Virus record (IMG/VR): IMGVR_UViG_3300030389_001881
Coordinates: 1-34,583 of that record
Length of the DNA: 34,583 bases
Source of the DNA: a virus
Strand: one strand, 5' to 3'
The translations under genes and the position numbers were made by a program. Below the pieces are notes generated by a model that was not told the origin of the DNA, did not search any database, and saw nothing but the letters and a program-made list of their open reading frames with translations. Below are positions 7,590 to 14,663 of the stretch, in pieces (position 1 is the first letter of the stretch; each line of letters begins with the position of its first letter).

Positions 7590-9217
7590 TGGGCGTGCGC
7601 GTTAGAGTTGATGGCGTCGGCATTGTTGAGTTTGACGATAACTTTAAAAACTTGTCCAAAAAAGAACAGCAAGATTTGGTGAACCAAGTTGCTGCGGGCC
7701 GTCGAGGCACCCGTGCTGGACCGTCAGGTGAAGATGATACAAGCACAGATCCAATGGACATTGCCCGTGCCGCTATGCAGGGCGTTATGTTTGGGTTTTC
7801 TGATGAAGCCGCTGGTCTGTTCAGAGGCATTTACGACGCTGCGACTAAGGGCAAATCTTTCAGTGAGGCGTACACAGAGGCAAGAGACGAAGCCCGCAAA
7901 AATCTTGATGATTTCCGAAAAGAAGATCCGCTTGCAGCCTATGGCACAGAAATAATTGCATCACTGCCGACAGCCCTTATAGGCGGCGCAGGCTTGGCAC
8001 GTACTGGCGCGGCTCTGGCTGGCAAAGGGCTGGGTGCTGCCACTAGGCGTGCTGGCGTCGAGGGTGCGATTTATGGCACTGGTGCAGGAGAGGGTGACGT
8101 CGTTGACCAAGCCGGATCTGCCGTTCTGGGCGGTGCTACAGGTGCGGCGCTGACCGGCGCTGTAGGTGGCGTGCTGCGCTCGACGGTTGCCCCAGCACCT
8201 ACGAAGGCCGCACAGGATTTAATGGACCGTGGCGTGAAACTGACTCCAGGTCAGCAATCACCAAACAGCGTTATTGGCATGGTCGATCAGGCGGCGGCCA
8301 AGATCCCGTCTATCCGTGCGGCACAGATGCAGGCCATCCCAGAGTTTAATCGCGCCGCTATGAATGAGGCGTTGGAAGGTATTGGCAAGCAAGTGCCGAA
8401 GAGCCTAGAGGGTGGCGACATCCTTATGTATGGCAGAGAGGCTTTTGAAGAAGCCTATAATGCCTTGAAGAAGGACATTGAGGTGCCGGATCTCAATTCG
8501 GTCAAATTGTCCGGTCAACAGATTTTGAATGACATTAATCAGATCAGCCCGAAAGCCGCAAAGAAGCTGCAAAAGGAGTTTCAGACGCTACTTGCCTACA
8601 AAGGTATGAAGATGCGCACACGTTTAGATGGCGATCTTTTCAAAGAAATTGACAGCCGTATTGGCAAGCGTGCAGCCGCTTACCAGCGACAGGCACAAAT
8701 GGGCCAAAACGTAGATGCTGCCGATATTGCCCAAGGCATGTTCGCGCTGCAAAACAATCTGCGTAACGCTCTCGTAGGCAAGACGCCAGCGGCCACCGCT
8801 AAACTACGGATGACTAATCAAGGCTACGGCAAGTTTAAGATTGTGCAGGATGCAGCGCGGCGGGCTGGCGGTGAGTTTTCACCGGCTAGGCTTGGGCAGG
8901 CATCCAAAGCCGCAGACCTTTCTCCAAGCAAGCGCGCTTCGGCAGAAGGCACCGCCCGTATGCAGCCTCTAGCGCAGGCAGGCAAAGAGGCGCTTACCGC
9001 ACCGCCAGACAGCGGCACACCGTTTGGCGCAGCCGCCTTTATAGGTGCGCAAGATCCGAATGTCGCCTTGCGTCTGGGGGCGGCAGGGATGCTCTCCCCG
9101 ATTTACAGGCCACTAAGCCGTGGCTTGCTTGGCACAGCGCGTATGGGACGTGCAGGCGTGGAAGCGGGCGCACCCGCTGTCGGTGGTCTTCTTGGCAGTG
9201 AAATTGCGAGGTTCTAA
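7586..9217 (+). CDS. Large ejection-type internal virion protein
   Basis: 543 residues. Residues about 55-85 read DIARAAMQGVMFGFSDEAAG, a motif frequent in phage DNA-transfer proteins. Residues about 115-195 hold hydrophobic Gly/Ala-rich helices (IIASLPTALIGGAGLAR, GAALTGAVGGVLRS) suited to membrane insertion. A long helical part with many Lys, Gln and Ala follows, and a Gly-rich end. Two ATGs lie in tandem (7586, 7589) after GGGGAAGA; the second has the better spacing. Likely helps pass DNA into the cell. No lysozyme motif seen. Confidence 0.65.
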   Translation: MMGVRVRVDGVGIVEFDDNFKNLSKKEQQDLVNQVAAGRRGTRAGPSGEDDTSTDPMDIARAAMQGVMFGFSDEAAGLFRGIYDAATKGKSFSEAYTEARDEARKNLDDFRKEDPLAAYGTEIIASLPTALIGGAGLARTGAALAGKGLGAATRRAGVEGAIYGTGAGEGDVVDQAGSAVLGGATGAALTGAVGGVLRSTVAPAPTKAAQDLMDRGVKLTPGQQSPNSVIGMVDQAAAKIPSIRAAQMQAIPEFNRAAMNEALEGIGKQVPKSLEGGDILMYGREAFEEAYNALKKDIEVPDLNSVKLSGQQILNDINQISPKAAKKLQKEFQTLLAYKGMKMRTRLDGDLFKEIDSRIGKRAAAYQRQAQMGQNVDAADIAQGMFALQNNLRNALVGKTPAATAKLRMTNQGYGKFKIVQDAARRAGGEFSPARLGQASKAADLSPSKRASAEGTARMQPLAQAGKEALTAPPDSGTPFGAAAFIGAQDPNVALRLGAAGMLSPIYRPLSRGLLGTARMGRAGVEAGAPAVGGLLGSEIARF

Positions 9218-10086
9218 TGGCTAAAAACAAACTTACAGAATACGACAGCACCGCTGCCAACAACACTGATGTCGGCGGGGTAAATCTAGCCGAAAACAGT
9301 ATGTTACCAAGTGACGTTAATAATGCGTTGAGGGAGGTACTCTCACATTTAAAGGACTTTGCTGACGGCACATCAGGCATCAATGTTCTCTCACTGATTG
9401 ATGATGACGACTCCCACGCCATCAAGTTTCAAGGTCCAAGCAGCATTACCGCAAACACCACTTTTACACTGCCGGATGGTGATGGCTCCGCTGATCAATA
9501 CCTCAAGACTGACGGTAGCGGCACGCTTGCATGGGTATCTCCATCATCGTTCAGCTTGCCTGCTGGTTTGGTGTTTCCCTACGCGGGAACATCAGCGCCG
9601 ACAGGATATCTGCTATGCGATGGCTCCGCCGTGTCTAGGTCAACTTATTCAGCATTGTTTACCGCCGTTGCAACGACCTATGGCACAGGTGATGGTTCAA
9701 CCACATTCAACTTGCCTGATCTGCGAGGCAGAGTGATCGCCGGCCAAGACGATATGGGCGGTGCGTCGGCTAACAGGCTCACCAACCAGACAGGTGGTCT
9801 TGATGGAGACACTCTTGGCGCGACAGGTGGCTCCGAGACACACACTCTGACCACAGCCCAGCTTGCGTCGCACACGCACGGTGCTGGCACTTATTCCGCG
9901 TCAAAAACCATAAGGTCTGGCTCTGGTGGAAGTGGCTCACACAGACCCGGAAACGTGGATGCGGATTCAGTCGCCACAGAGACTTACACTGTCACAGGCA
10001 CATCCGGCTCCGCTGGCTCTGGCGCTGCCCACAATAATGTCCAGCCGACCATCATTTTGAACTACATCATCAGTACAGGTTCGTGA
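9217..10086 (+). CDS. Tail collar domain fibre protein
   Basis: 289 residues. N-terminal part (LPSDVNNALREVLSHLKDFA) is common in marine phage fibres. Residues 110-175 form a clear phage tail collar (microcystin-dependent protein) domain: VFPYAGTSAPTGYLLCDGSA, YSALFTAVATTYGTGDGSTT, FNLPDLRGRVIAG. The C-terminus with ETHTLTTAQLASHTH, and the ending HNNVQPTIILNYII, are the standard end of such proteins. Probably an additional short fibre or adsorption protein. Starts at TAATG with the gene before and overlaps the next small gene at TGATG. Confidence 0.85.
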   Translation: MAKNKLTEYDSTAANNTDVGGVNLAENSMLPSDVNNALREVLSHLKDFADGTSGINVLSLIDDDDSHAIKFQGPSSITANTTFTLPDGDGSADQYLKTDGSGTLAWVSPSSFSLPAGLVFPYAGTSAPTGYLLCDGSAVSRSTYSALFTAVATTYGTGDGSTTFNLPDLRGRVIAGQDDMGGASANRLTNQTGGLDGDTLGATGGSETHTLTTAQLASHTHGAGTYSASKTIRSGSGGSGSHRPGNVDADSVATETYTVTGTSGSAGSGAAHNNVQPTIILNYIISTGS

Positions 10087-10256
10087 TGAGCAAACCTACC
10101 GCAGCATCGGTGCAGGCCCAGATCGACACGCACGAAGCGGTGTGCGCGGAACGCTGGAAAGAAACTATCCTCCGCATCAAGCGAATTGAGACCATTATGA
10201 TTGGCACCGCTGGCACCACCATCGTCTTGCTTCTAGGCGTTTTACTAGGACAGTGA
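10086..10256 (+). CDS. XhlA-like small membrane protein (putative lysis accessory)
   Basis: 56 residues starting MSKPTAASVQAQIDTHEAVC. It has an amphipathic N-terminal helix with charged residues (ERWKETILRIKRIETIM) and one C-terminal membrane segment (GTTIVLLLGVLLG). This plan matches the haemolysin XhlA and holin-accessory type found before phage lysis genes. It is coupled to the collar gene by TGATG and to the next gene by a four-base GTGA overlap. Function inferred from topology and place. Confidence 0.7.
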   Translation: MSKPTAASVQAQIDTHEAVCAERWKETILRIKRIETIMIGTAGTTIVLLLGVLLGQ

Positions 10257-10432
10257 TCCACGCATTTTTGTTGGTTGTGCTGATCGAGGGCAAAACGGTC
10301 AGCAAGGATGCGTATTTTAGAAACATCAACGAATGTCTGTATTTTGCTCGTTCTATCGCCAAACAGGGCAATAACATTACCAGTTATTGCGTGCCAAAGT
10401 ACGTGAATCCTAACAAGGTGAAGGTCTACTAA
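10253..10432 (+). CDS. Small hydrophobic-start protein of the lysis region
   Basis: 59 residues from a GTG start overlapping the preceding TGA. It begins IHAFLLVVLIEGKTV, which could be a short export or membrane segment, and has two Cys (INECLYF, SYCVPKY). Similar short two-cysteine proteins occur in marine phage lysis regions, function unknown. Tight coupling on both sides supports a real gene. Confidence 0.6.
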   Translation: MIHAFLLVVLIEGKTVSKDAYFRNINECLYFARSIAKQGNNITSYCVPKYVNPNKVKVY

Positions 10433-10433
10433 C

Positions 10434-11126
10434 ATGGACCCCGTATCAGCGATGGCAACCGCTACGGCGGCTTTTTCTGTTTTGAAAAAGGGCTTTGCGA
10501 TTGGCAGGGACATCGAGTCGATGGCAAGCGACTTGTCTAGGTGGATGGGCGCTTTATCTGACTTAGACCAGGCCGAAAAAGAAGCAAAAAATCCCCCCGT
10601 ATTTAAAAAGCTGTTTGCAGGTAAGACTGTCGAGCAAGAAGCGATTGAGGTTTTTGCAGCGAAGAACAAAGCGCAAAAGCAGCGCGAGGAATTAAAGCAA
10701 TTTATTCAATACACTATGGGGCAGTCTTATTGGGATTCTCTGTTGCGGATGGAAGGCCAAATAAGAAAACAACGTGCAGAGACTTTGTATCGGCAGCGTG
10801 AGCGCAGACGCAAGTTTATGGAGATTGTTGCTTACATTGTTGCTGGTTTGATCGCGATCAGTCTGTTTGTTGGCTTCGTGATGCTTCTTAAAAGCCACGC
10901 GGCTAAAGCAGAAGTACAGCTTGTAACTTGTCGATTGGCGGGGTGCGAGGTCCACGGCAAAGACAAAGTTTGTGTTTATCTGGGTGCGAACCAAACGCTG
11001 AAGGTTGAGCATTTCATGGTCGGGCAGATGGTGCCTACCGAATACCAGTGCGAATACAGCCCGAACAGTGAGCGCCCACCGACAGTCAAAGACATTATGG
11101 ACGCCATCAAGGAGGCGATGAATTGA
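10434..11126 (+). CDS. Membrane-anchored coiled-coil protein, unknown function
   Basis: 230 residues. The first 125 are helical and charged (SAMATATAAFSVLKKGFAIG, EVFAAKNKAQKQREELKQF, GQIRKQRAETLYRQRERRRK). One strong membrane segment spans about 128-150 (IVAYIVAGLIAISLFVGFVM), and an 80-residue C-terminal domain with four Cys (VTCRLAGCEVHGKDKVCVYL, YQCEY) follows, perhaps disulfide-bonded outside the cytoplasm. The N-terminal part resembles a family found in marine podoviruses. Could be a spanin-like or superinfection protein; not proven. Confidence 0.65.
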   Translation: MDPVSAMATATAAFSVLKKGFAIGRDIESMASDLSRWMGALSDLDQAEKEAKNPPVFKKLFAGKTVEQEAIEVFAAKNKAQKQREELKQFIQYTMGQSYWDSLLRMEGQIRKQRAETLYRQRERRRKFMEIVAYIVAGLIAISLFVGFVMLLKSHAAKAEVQLVTCRLAGCEVHGKDKVCVYLGANQTLKVEHFMVGQMVPTEYQCEYSPNSERPPTVKDIMDAIKEAMN

Positions 11127-11581
11127 GCGATAGCTTTTTAGAGCGGCTTGCCACACAGCTTGCCGAGCATGAGGACGTGCGCCTGCAAGTATATGACGAT
11201 GCGACAGGTCGGCCAATACTCCCAGGTGATACAGTGCAAGGTCATCCGACCATTGGCGTAGGCCGCAAACTTGATGATGATCGTGGCGTGAGCCATGACG
11301 AAGCAATGATGTTGCTACGAAATGATTTGGTTTGGGTAGCGCGCAAAGCCGAGACGTTTGGCTTTTGGGGCAAGCTGGACACTGCACGGCAGATGGTTGT
11401 GATGAACATGATCTTTAACATGGGCAACCGCTTTGATGGCTTTAAAAAAATGCACGCCGCAATGGATGCCGGAGACTATGCCGAGGCTGCGGTTCAAATG
11501 CTTGATTCAAGGTGGGCAGCGCAAGTGAAGGGCAGGGCTAACATGCTGGCCGACCAGATGCGTGAAGGGGTGGTGAAATGA
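11123..11581 (+). CDS. Endolysin, T4-type lysozyme (GH24)
   Basis: 152 residues. Cleaves peptidoglycan between MurNAc and GlcNAc. Glu17, Asp26 and Thr43 take the places of the T4 lysozyme triad Glu11/Asp20/Thr26: EDVRLQVYDD then HPTIGVGRKL. The later part NMIFNMGNRFDGFKKMHAA matches the helical lobe. The start is TTG at 11123, chosen because GGAGG lies 7 bases before it and it overlaps the TGA of the preceding gene. No signal peptide, so release depends on the neighbouring holin-like proteins. Confidence 0.9.
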   Translation: MSDSFLERLATQLAEHEDVRLQVYDDATGRPILPGDTVQGHPTIGVGRKLDDDRGVSHDEAMMLLRNDLVWVARKAETFGFWGKLDTARQMVVMNMIFNMGNRFDGFKKMHAAMDAGDYAEAAVQMLDSRWAAQVKGRANMLADQMREGVVK

Positions 11582-11787
11582 CAGTAGAAGATGTAGCACG
11601 CAAAATGCTTGAGCTAAAAATTCTACCACGATTTTCTATCTTGGTAATGACGGGCGTCTACGTCCGCTGCATCGAATGGGCACTAGCACAGCCGGATCTG
11701 TCAACGCAGCAAAGTGCGCTGATAAGCGTTGTTACAGGTGCAATGACGGGTAGCCTGGCAGTCTGGCTTTCTAGCGAGAAACATTAA
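11578..11787 (+). CDS. Putative holin, two membrane segments
   Basis: 69 residues. Two hydrophobic stretches, about residues 18-36 (RFSILVMTGVYVRCIEWAL) and 46-63 (ALISVVTGAMTGSLAVWL), separated by a short polar turn, and a charged end SSEKH. Size and topology fit small phage holins. Its start overlaps the endolysin stop (ATGA), which supports a lysis role. Confidence 0.7.
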   Translation: MTVEDVARKMLELKILPRFSILVMTGVYVRCIEWALAQPDLSTQQSALISVVTGAMTGSLAVWLSSEKH

Positions 11788-12173
11788 TGTGGCAAGCGTT
11801 GATTGGCCCAGCGAGTGACCTACTTGGTGGCTGGCTAAAATCAAAAGCAGAGACGAAGGCCGCTGAAACACGCGCCAAGGTAGCCAAGGCCGAAGCAGAA
11901 GCAGAGGTTATGAAGGTTGCCGCCACCCATGAAGCTGGGTGGGAAAAGATCATGGCGCAAGGTAGCCAAAACTCTTGGAAAGACGAATGGCTGACCATCC
12001 TGTTTTCGATTCCGCTAATCCTTGCCTTTTGCGGTGATTGGGGCAGGGAGATTGTGGCCGAGGGCTTTGCGGCTTTAGAGGCTATGCCTGACTACTATCA
12101 ATATACCTTGGGCGTCATCGTAAGCGCCAGCTTTGCCGTTAGGTCAGCCACCAAGTTTTTCGGTAAAAAGTAG
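11787..12173 (+). CDS. Holin-like protein, GTA-type 3TM family
   Basis: 128 residues. Amphipathic helical N-terminus with Lys/Glu/Ala repeats (KSKAETKAAETRAKVAKAEA), the motif SWKDEWLTILFSIPLILAFC with a membrane segment, and a second hydrophobic helix near the end (YTLGVIVSASFAVRSATKF). This order matches the 3TM holin family linked with gene transfer agents and alphaproteobacterial phages. It is the last late gene before the attachment region, coupled to the preceding gene at TAATG. Confidence 0.75.
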   Translation: MWQALIGPASDLLGGWLKSKAETKAAETRAKVAKAEAEAEVMKVAATHEAGWEKIMAQGSQNSWKDEWLTILFSIPLILAFCGDWGREIVAEGFAALEAMPDYYQYTLGVIVSASFAVRSATKFFGKK

Positions 12174-12290
12174 GGTATGACACAGGGTATGACAAAAGTT
12201 TGTAACCCACTGAATTATATATAAATTAATGGCGGAGAGGGTGCCAAAGAAATACATATAAAACAGTAGGTTAGTTTTAGTTTGTCATAC
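12173..12290. other. Candidate attP: integrase arm sites flanking a tRNA-Ser-like core
   Basis: The core TGGCGGAGAGGGTGCC (12230-12245) is the reverse complement of GGCACCCTCTCCGCCA, which has the shape of a tRNA-Ser 3' end including CCA. On one side are two direct copies of GGGTATGACA (12173-12182, 12185-12194). On the other is an inverted copy, TTTGTCATAC (12281-12290), matching GTATGACAAA at 12187-12196. Core plus arm-type repeats next to an integrase gene is the usual attP plan. The stretch between is AT-rich and holds no gene. Confidence 0.75.
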
Positions 12291-13325
12291 TTTATAAGTC
12301 ACGTCGGACGCATAAGCCCGCTTGGCATATTCACGGGCGTCAACACGATAGTCAGGATGAATTTGGGCATAGTGCTGTTCAGTGATTTTCACCGTTGAAT
12401 GACCCAGCGCATCGCGGATCTGTTCCATCGGTACGCCGTCCAAAGCTGCACCAGCCGCCCACGTTGAGCGAAGATCGTGGAACCTGAAATTCACCAGTTC
12501 TAAGCCGTTACACATTGCCTTAAACTCTGTGTGTATATCTCGCAACGCGTTGCCATTTTTCTCTATGATATGGCCTGTCTGTGAGGCATTGAACGCCTCT
12601 CGCAGCCACGGCTCCACCATCCCGGTGATATCGCACACCCGTCTGGCTTTACGCTTCCTGCCGTCAGCGGGGGCATGAAAGTCAATCTGACCTTCCCCCC
12701 ATTTGATCTGATGCTTTTGAAGCTCAAGTATCGCAGACTTGCGTGCCGCAGTAGATATTGCAATGCCAACGGCAAGGCGCAGATACAACGGTTGCCGGGG
12801 CAACGCCTGTAGCAGCCGAGTACGTTCTTCTGTATCCAGCCATCTAATACGCGCGACCTTCTGATACCTGTTCTTCGGTATGTAAGGCACACCGCGTATC
12901 ATCCTTCCCCGCTCACGATCAGCAGCCCAATTTATAGCTGCAATCAACACCGCGAGTTCGCGCGCCATTGTCACCTCTGACACGTTTGCCAGCCGGTCCT
13001 GCTTCCATTCATACACCGCGTCTTCAAAGCTTGCATGATCTAGTGGGTTGCTTTCGTATAGCGGCTCTAACTTTTTCAGAATGGAATTGTGGCGCAACAT
13101 TGAGACTGCACGCGGCTCATAATCACGCTTGGTGTATTGATGCAAAATTTCACCTACATTCACATACTCGCGGGGGGCTTGAATCCGCTTGAATGTCTCT
13201 AGGAATGTCTCTGCAAGCGTCTCATCTGGCGTGCCAGTTGAAGCCCATCTTTGCTGCCCGTTCTCCACCCAGTATATGTGCCAGGTGTTTCTGCCTTTCC
13301 TGCGTTTAAGCTGGTAGTTGTGCAT
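12285..13325 (-). CDS. int: Tyrosine recombinase, phage integrase
   Basis: 346 residues. Integrates and excises the phage genome by site-specific recombination. N-terminal arm-binding part (YQLKRRKGRNTWHIYWVENG) and SAM-like core-binding region (about 55-150), then the catalytic domain with Arg195 (STAARKSAILEL), a Lys near 226, His283 and Arg286 (FHDLRSTWA), His309 (LGHSTVKITEQHY) and nucleophile Tyr319. All catalytic residues are present, so it looks active. Its 3' end touches the candidate attP. A GAGGGA ribosome site lies about 8 bases before the ATG. The 5' end overlaps the excisionase gene by 127 bases. Confidence 0.93.
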   Translation of the reverse strand: MHNYQLKRRKGRNTWHIYWVENGQQRWASTGTPDETLAETFLETFKRIQAPREYVNVGEILHQYTKRDYEPRAVSMLRHNSILKKLEPLYESNPLDHASFEDAVYEWKQDRLANVSEVTMARELAVLIAAINWAADRERGRMIRGVPYIPKNRYQKVARIRWLDTEERTRLLQALPRQPLYLRLAVGIAISTAARKSAILELQKHQIKWGEGQIDFHAPADGRKRKARRVCDITGMVEPWLREAFNASQTGHIIEKNGNALRDIHTEFKAMCNGLELVNFRFHDLRSTWAAGAALDGVPMEQIRDALGHSTVKITEQHYAQIHPDYRVDAREYAKRAYASDVTYKV

Positions 13326-13486
13326 GTCGTGTCTCCCTCGACTGTTGACAAAGCGTGGGCTGGTATTCTTATTTTTTTACCCACGCGGATACTGGCAAGA
13401 TCGCCAGATTCGGCCATCCGCAGGACTGTCTTGGCTGAAACCTTCCAGCGGTCAGCTAACTCCTGCGGTGTGTAGAAATCAGTCAT
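13199..13486 (-). CDS. Excisionase-like DNA-binding protein
   Basis: 95 residues. Residues 3-50 (FYTPQELADRWKVSAKTVLR, SGDLASIRVGKKIRIP) form a MerR/helix-turn-helix-17 fold typical of phage excisionases. The remaining 45 residues are low in order and lie in the stretch that overlaps the integrase gene in another frame. It would bend attachment DNA and set the direction of recombination. Overlap of xis with int also occurs in lambda. Its start overlaps the upstream gene by 8 bases. Confidence 0.8.
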   Translation of the reverse strand: MTDFYTPQELADRWKVSAKTVLRMAESGDLASIRVGKKIRIPAHALSTVEGDTTCTTTSLNAGKAETPGTYTGWRTGSKDGLQLARQMRRLQRHS

Positions 13487-13736
13487 AAACTTTGTCGTCC
13501 TCTACGTAATAAATATCGGCTTTCGTTTGAAATTCGTACTGACGACTAAGATCATTAATTAGTCCCGTCCTTGCTTTCTTAAGGCGGGTGTTCAACTTAG
13601 CGCCGCGCATTACCTTTGGGGGGTCATTTAAGTACAAGATTTCCCACAGGTTCCGCGCGCCCATGTCAGTAAGGAAAAACTTGATCCGCCGCTTTTTCAA
13701 CGACTTCCATTTTTCTTTGTCGTATGGAGCAAACAT
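13479..13736 (-). CDS. Hypothetical basic protein of the leftward operon
   Basis: 85 residues starting MFAPYDKEKWKSLKKRRIKF. Start chosen because ATG at 13736 shares a base with the TGA of the upstream gene (TGATG). It is rich in Lys and Arg with a helical middle (RNLWEILYLNDPPKVMRGAK). No recognisable family. It sits directly upstream of the excisionase, with which it overlaps by 8 bases. Confidence 0.6.
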   Translation of the reverse strand: MFAPYDKEKWKSLKKRRIKFFLTDMGARNLWEILYLNDPPKVMRGAKLNTRLKKARTGLINDLSRQYEFQTKADIYYVEDDKVYD

Positions 13737-13903
13737 CAGCCTGTTGCCCTTCCAAACACCATCGCCAGTAGGCGCTGCCACCAGCTTGCCTCTTGCTTGG
13801 GGGTCGCTTTGATCTTCCGCCGCTTATGATACTGCTTCATAGCCTCGCTGTGAGCTTTGCGGCGCTCTTCAGTCCAACGTCTGCCTTCTTTGGTCATTTG
13901 CAT
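13736..13903 (-). CDS. Short basic protein with NUMOD3-like motif
   Basis: 55 residues from ATG at 13903, which has AGGAAGGA about 4 bases upstream. The segment GRRWTEERRKAHSEAMKQYH resembles the small DNA-binding NUMOD3 helix repeat seen in homing endonucleases and some phage proteins. The C-terminal tail is hydrophobic plus basic (WWQRLLAMVFGRA). It overlaps both neighbours. Function unknown; DNA binding is plausible. Confidence 0.5.
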   Translation of the reverse strand: MQMTKEGRRWTEERRKAHSEAMKQYHKRRKIKATPKQEASWWQRLLAMVFGRATG

Positions 13904-14108
13904 AATATCCTTCCTGATACAGAGCTTCGTAGACACGGCGGATCACAGGGATGACATTGTTCTTAGTCTCCTGATCGCACAGGCCAATGTGCCAGGTTGA
14001 TCCCCACTTGTTGCTGAAATGGACATCCGTTTCTCTGCCGTTCACTTTGATGACAGCGCGCAGTTCGATGTAGTCCTTGGTCTCAAGGATTGCGGCTGCA
14101 TCATCCAT
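13869..14108 (-). CDS. Hypothetical protein
   Basis: 79 residues beginning MDDAAAILETKDYIELRAVI. Alternating hydrophobic residues (YIELRAVIKVNGRETDVHF) suggest a small beta-sheet protein followed by a helix (VIPVIRRVYEALYQEGYY). No known family. It overlaps the zinc protein upstream by 8 bases and the basic protein downstream by 35 bases, in operon style. Confidence 0.55.
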   Translation of the reverse strand: MDDAAAILETKDYIELRAVIKVNGRETDVHFSNKWGSTWHIGLCDQETKNNVIPVIRRVYEALYQEGYYANDQRRQTLD

Positions 14109-14304
14109 TGCGCGCCCTTCTCAACATCTCTTCCCAAACTCGCTCGTTCTGATAGTTGTCATGGCAGCAACTAGGGCCGCAGAAGCTTTCCTTGAGGCCA
14201 TTGGCAACCCCGCCATATCGCCAATCAAACGTGCAGCCACAGTGCTTGCATGTGTCCGGCAGCGGGTCATTCCTGACCAGCCTTGGCTTCTGCTTCTTCG
14301 GCAC
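14101..14304 (-). CDS. Small zinc-ribbon-like protein
   Basis: 67 residues from a GTG start with GGAG about 10 bases upstream. Cysteines at 19, 22 and 24 (CKHCGC) and at 42, 46 and 47 (FCGPSCCHDNY) can form a zinc knuckle, so it probably binds zinc and perhaps nucleic acid or protein. Flanked by basic N-terminus PKKQKPRLVR. It lies within the recombination operon. Confidence 0.55.
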   Translation of the reverse strand: MPKKQKPRLVRNDPLPDTCKHCGCTFDWRYGGVANGLKESFCGPSCCHDNYQNERVWEEMLRRARNG

Positions 14305-14452
14305 GCTTGAGTAGCTCCATTGCTTGACGCCTCATTTGCTTCGGGGTCATGTCGATCTGCGCCTGTAATTTGCCAATCACCACCAGCATTCCTTCATTGT
14401 TGGGAATTGCCAGAAGCGGGTGAGGTTCATTTAATGAATGGGATCTCGTCAT
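14267..14452 (-). CDS. Hypothetical helical protein
   Basis: 61 residues. N-terminal loop SHSLNEPHPLLAIPNNEG and a helical charged end (PKQMRRQAMELLKRAEEAEA). No family recognised and the ribosome site is weak; ATG at 14389 is an alternative start. It overlaps the SSB-like gene upstream by 26 bases and the zinc protein downstream by 38. Confidence 0.45.
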   Translation of the reverse strand: MTRSHSLNEPHPLLAIPNNEGMLVVIGKLQAQIDMTPKQMRRQAMELLKRAEEAEAKAGQE

Positions 14453-14663
14453 CGTCCGCTGGCTTCTTTGCAGGAACAGCCTTCAGCTTGCCAGCTATCC
14501 AGCCGTCGTTCTTCTGATAGCCGTTGAGATAGTATTCAGTGCCGCCAACGACGACTTTCCCCGACCAATCCGATTGCCATTCCTCGGTCTTTTCTGACCG
14601 CTTGTCGTTAAGGCTGAACGTCATGTCGTCCTTCCCGTGCATCACCTTAGGCTTGTCGTTCAT
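14427..14663 (-). CDS. Compact SSB-like protein with DDDEIPF tail
   Basis: 78 residues, about half the usual length of a bacterial SSB. The ending ADDDEIPFIK resembles the acidic SSB tip that recruits recombination and replication partners. The body (WSGKVVVGGTEYYLNGYQKN, GWIAGKLKAVPAK) is strand-rich and could form a small OB-like sheet. It overlaps the ERF annealase gene (ATGA). This position and tail suggest it binds single-stranded DNA or docks onto the same partners; proof is lacking. Confidence 0.6.
   Translation of the reverse strand: MNDKPKVMHGKDDMTFSLNDKRSEKTEEWQSDWSGKVVVGGTEYYLNGYQKNDGWIAGKLKAVPAKKPADDDEIPFIK

Noticed and set aside
12289-12299. ACTTTATAAGT at the integrase end, also inverted at 16306-16316 near the leftward promoter
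   Set aside because: Short AT-rich 11-mer; one copy is part of the integrase stop region, so chance is likely.
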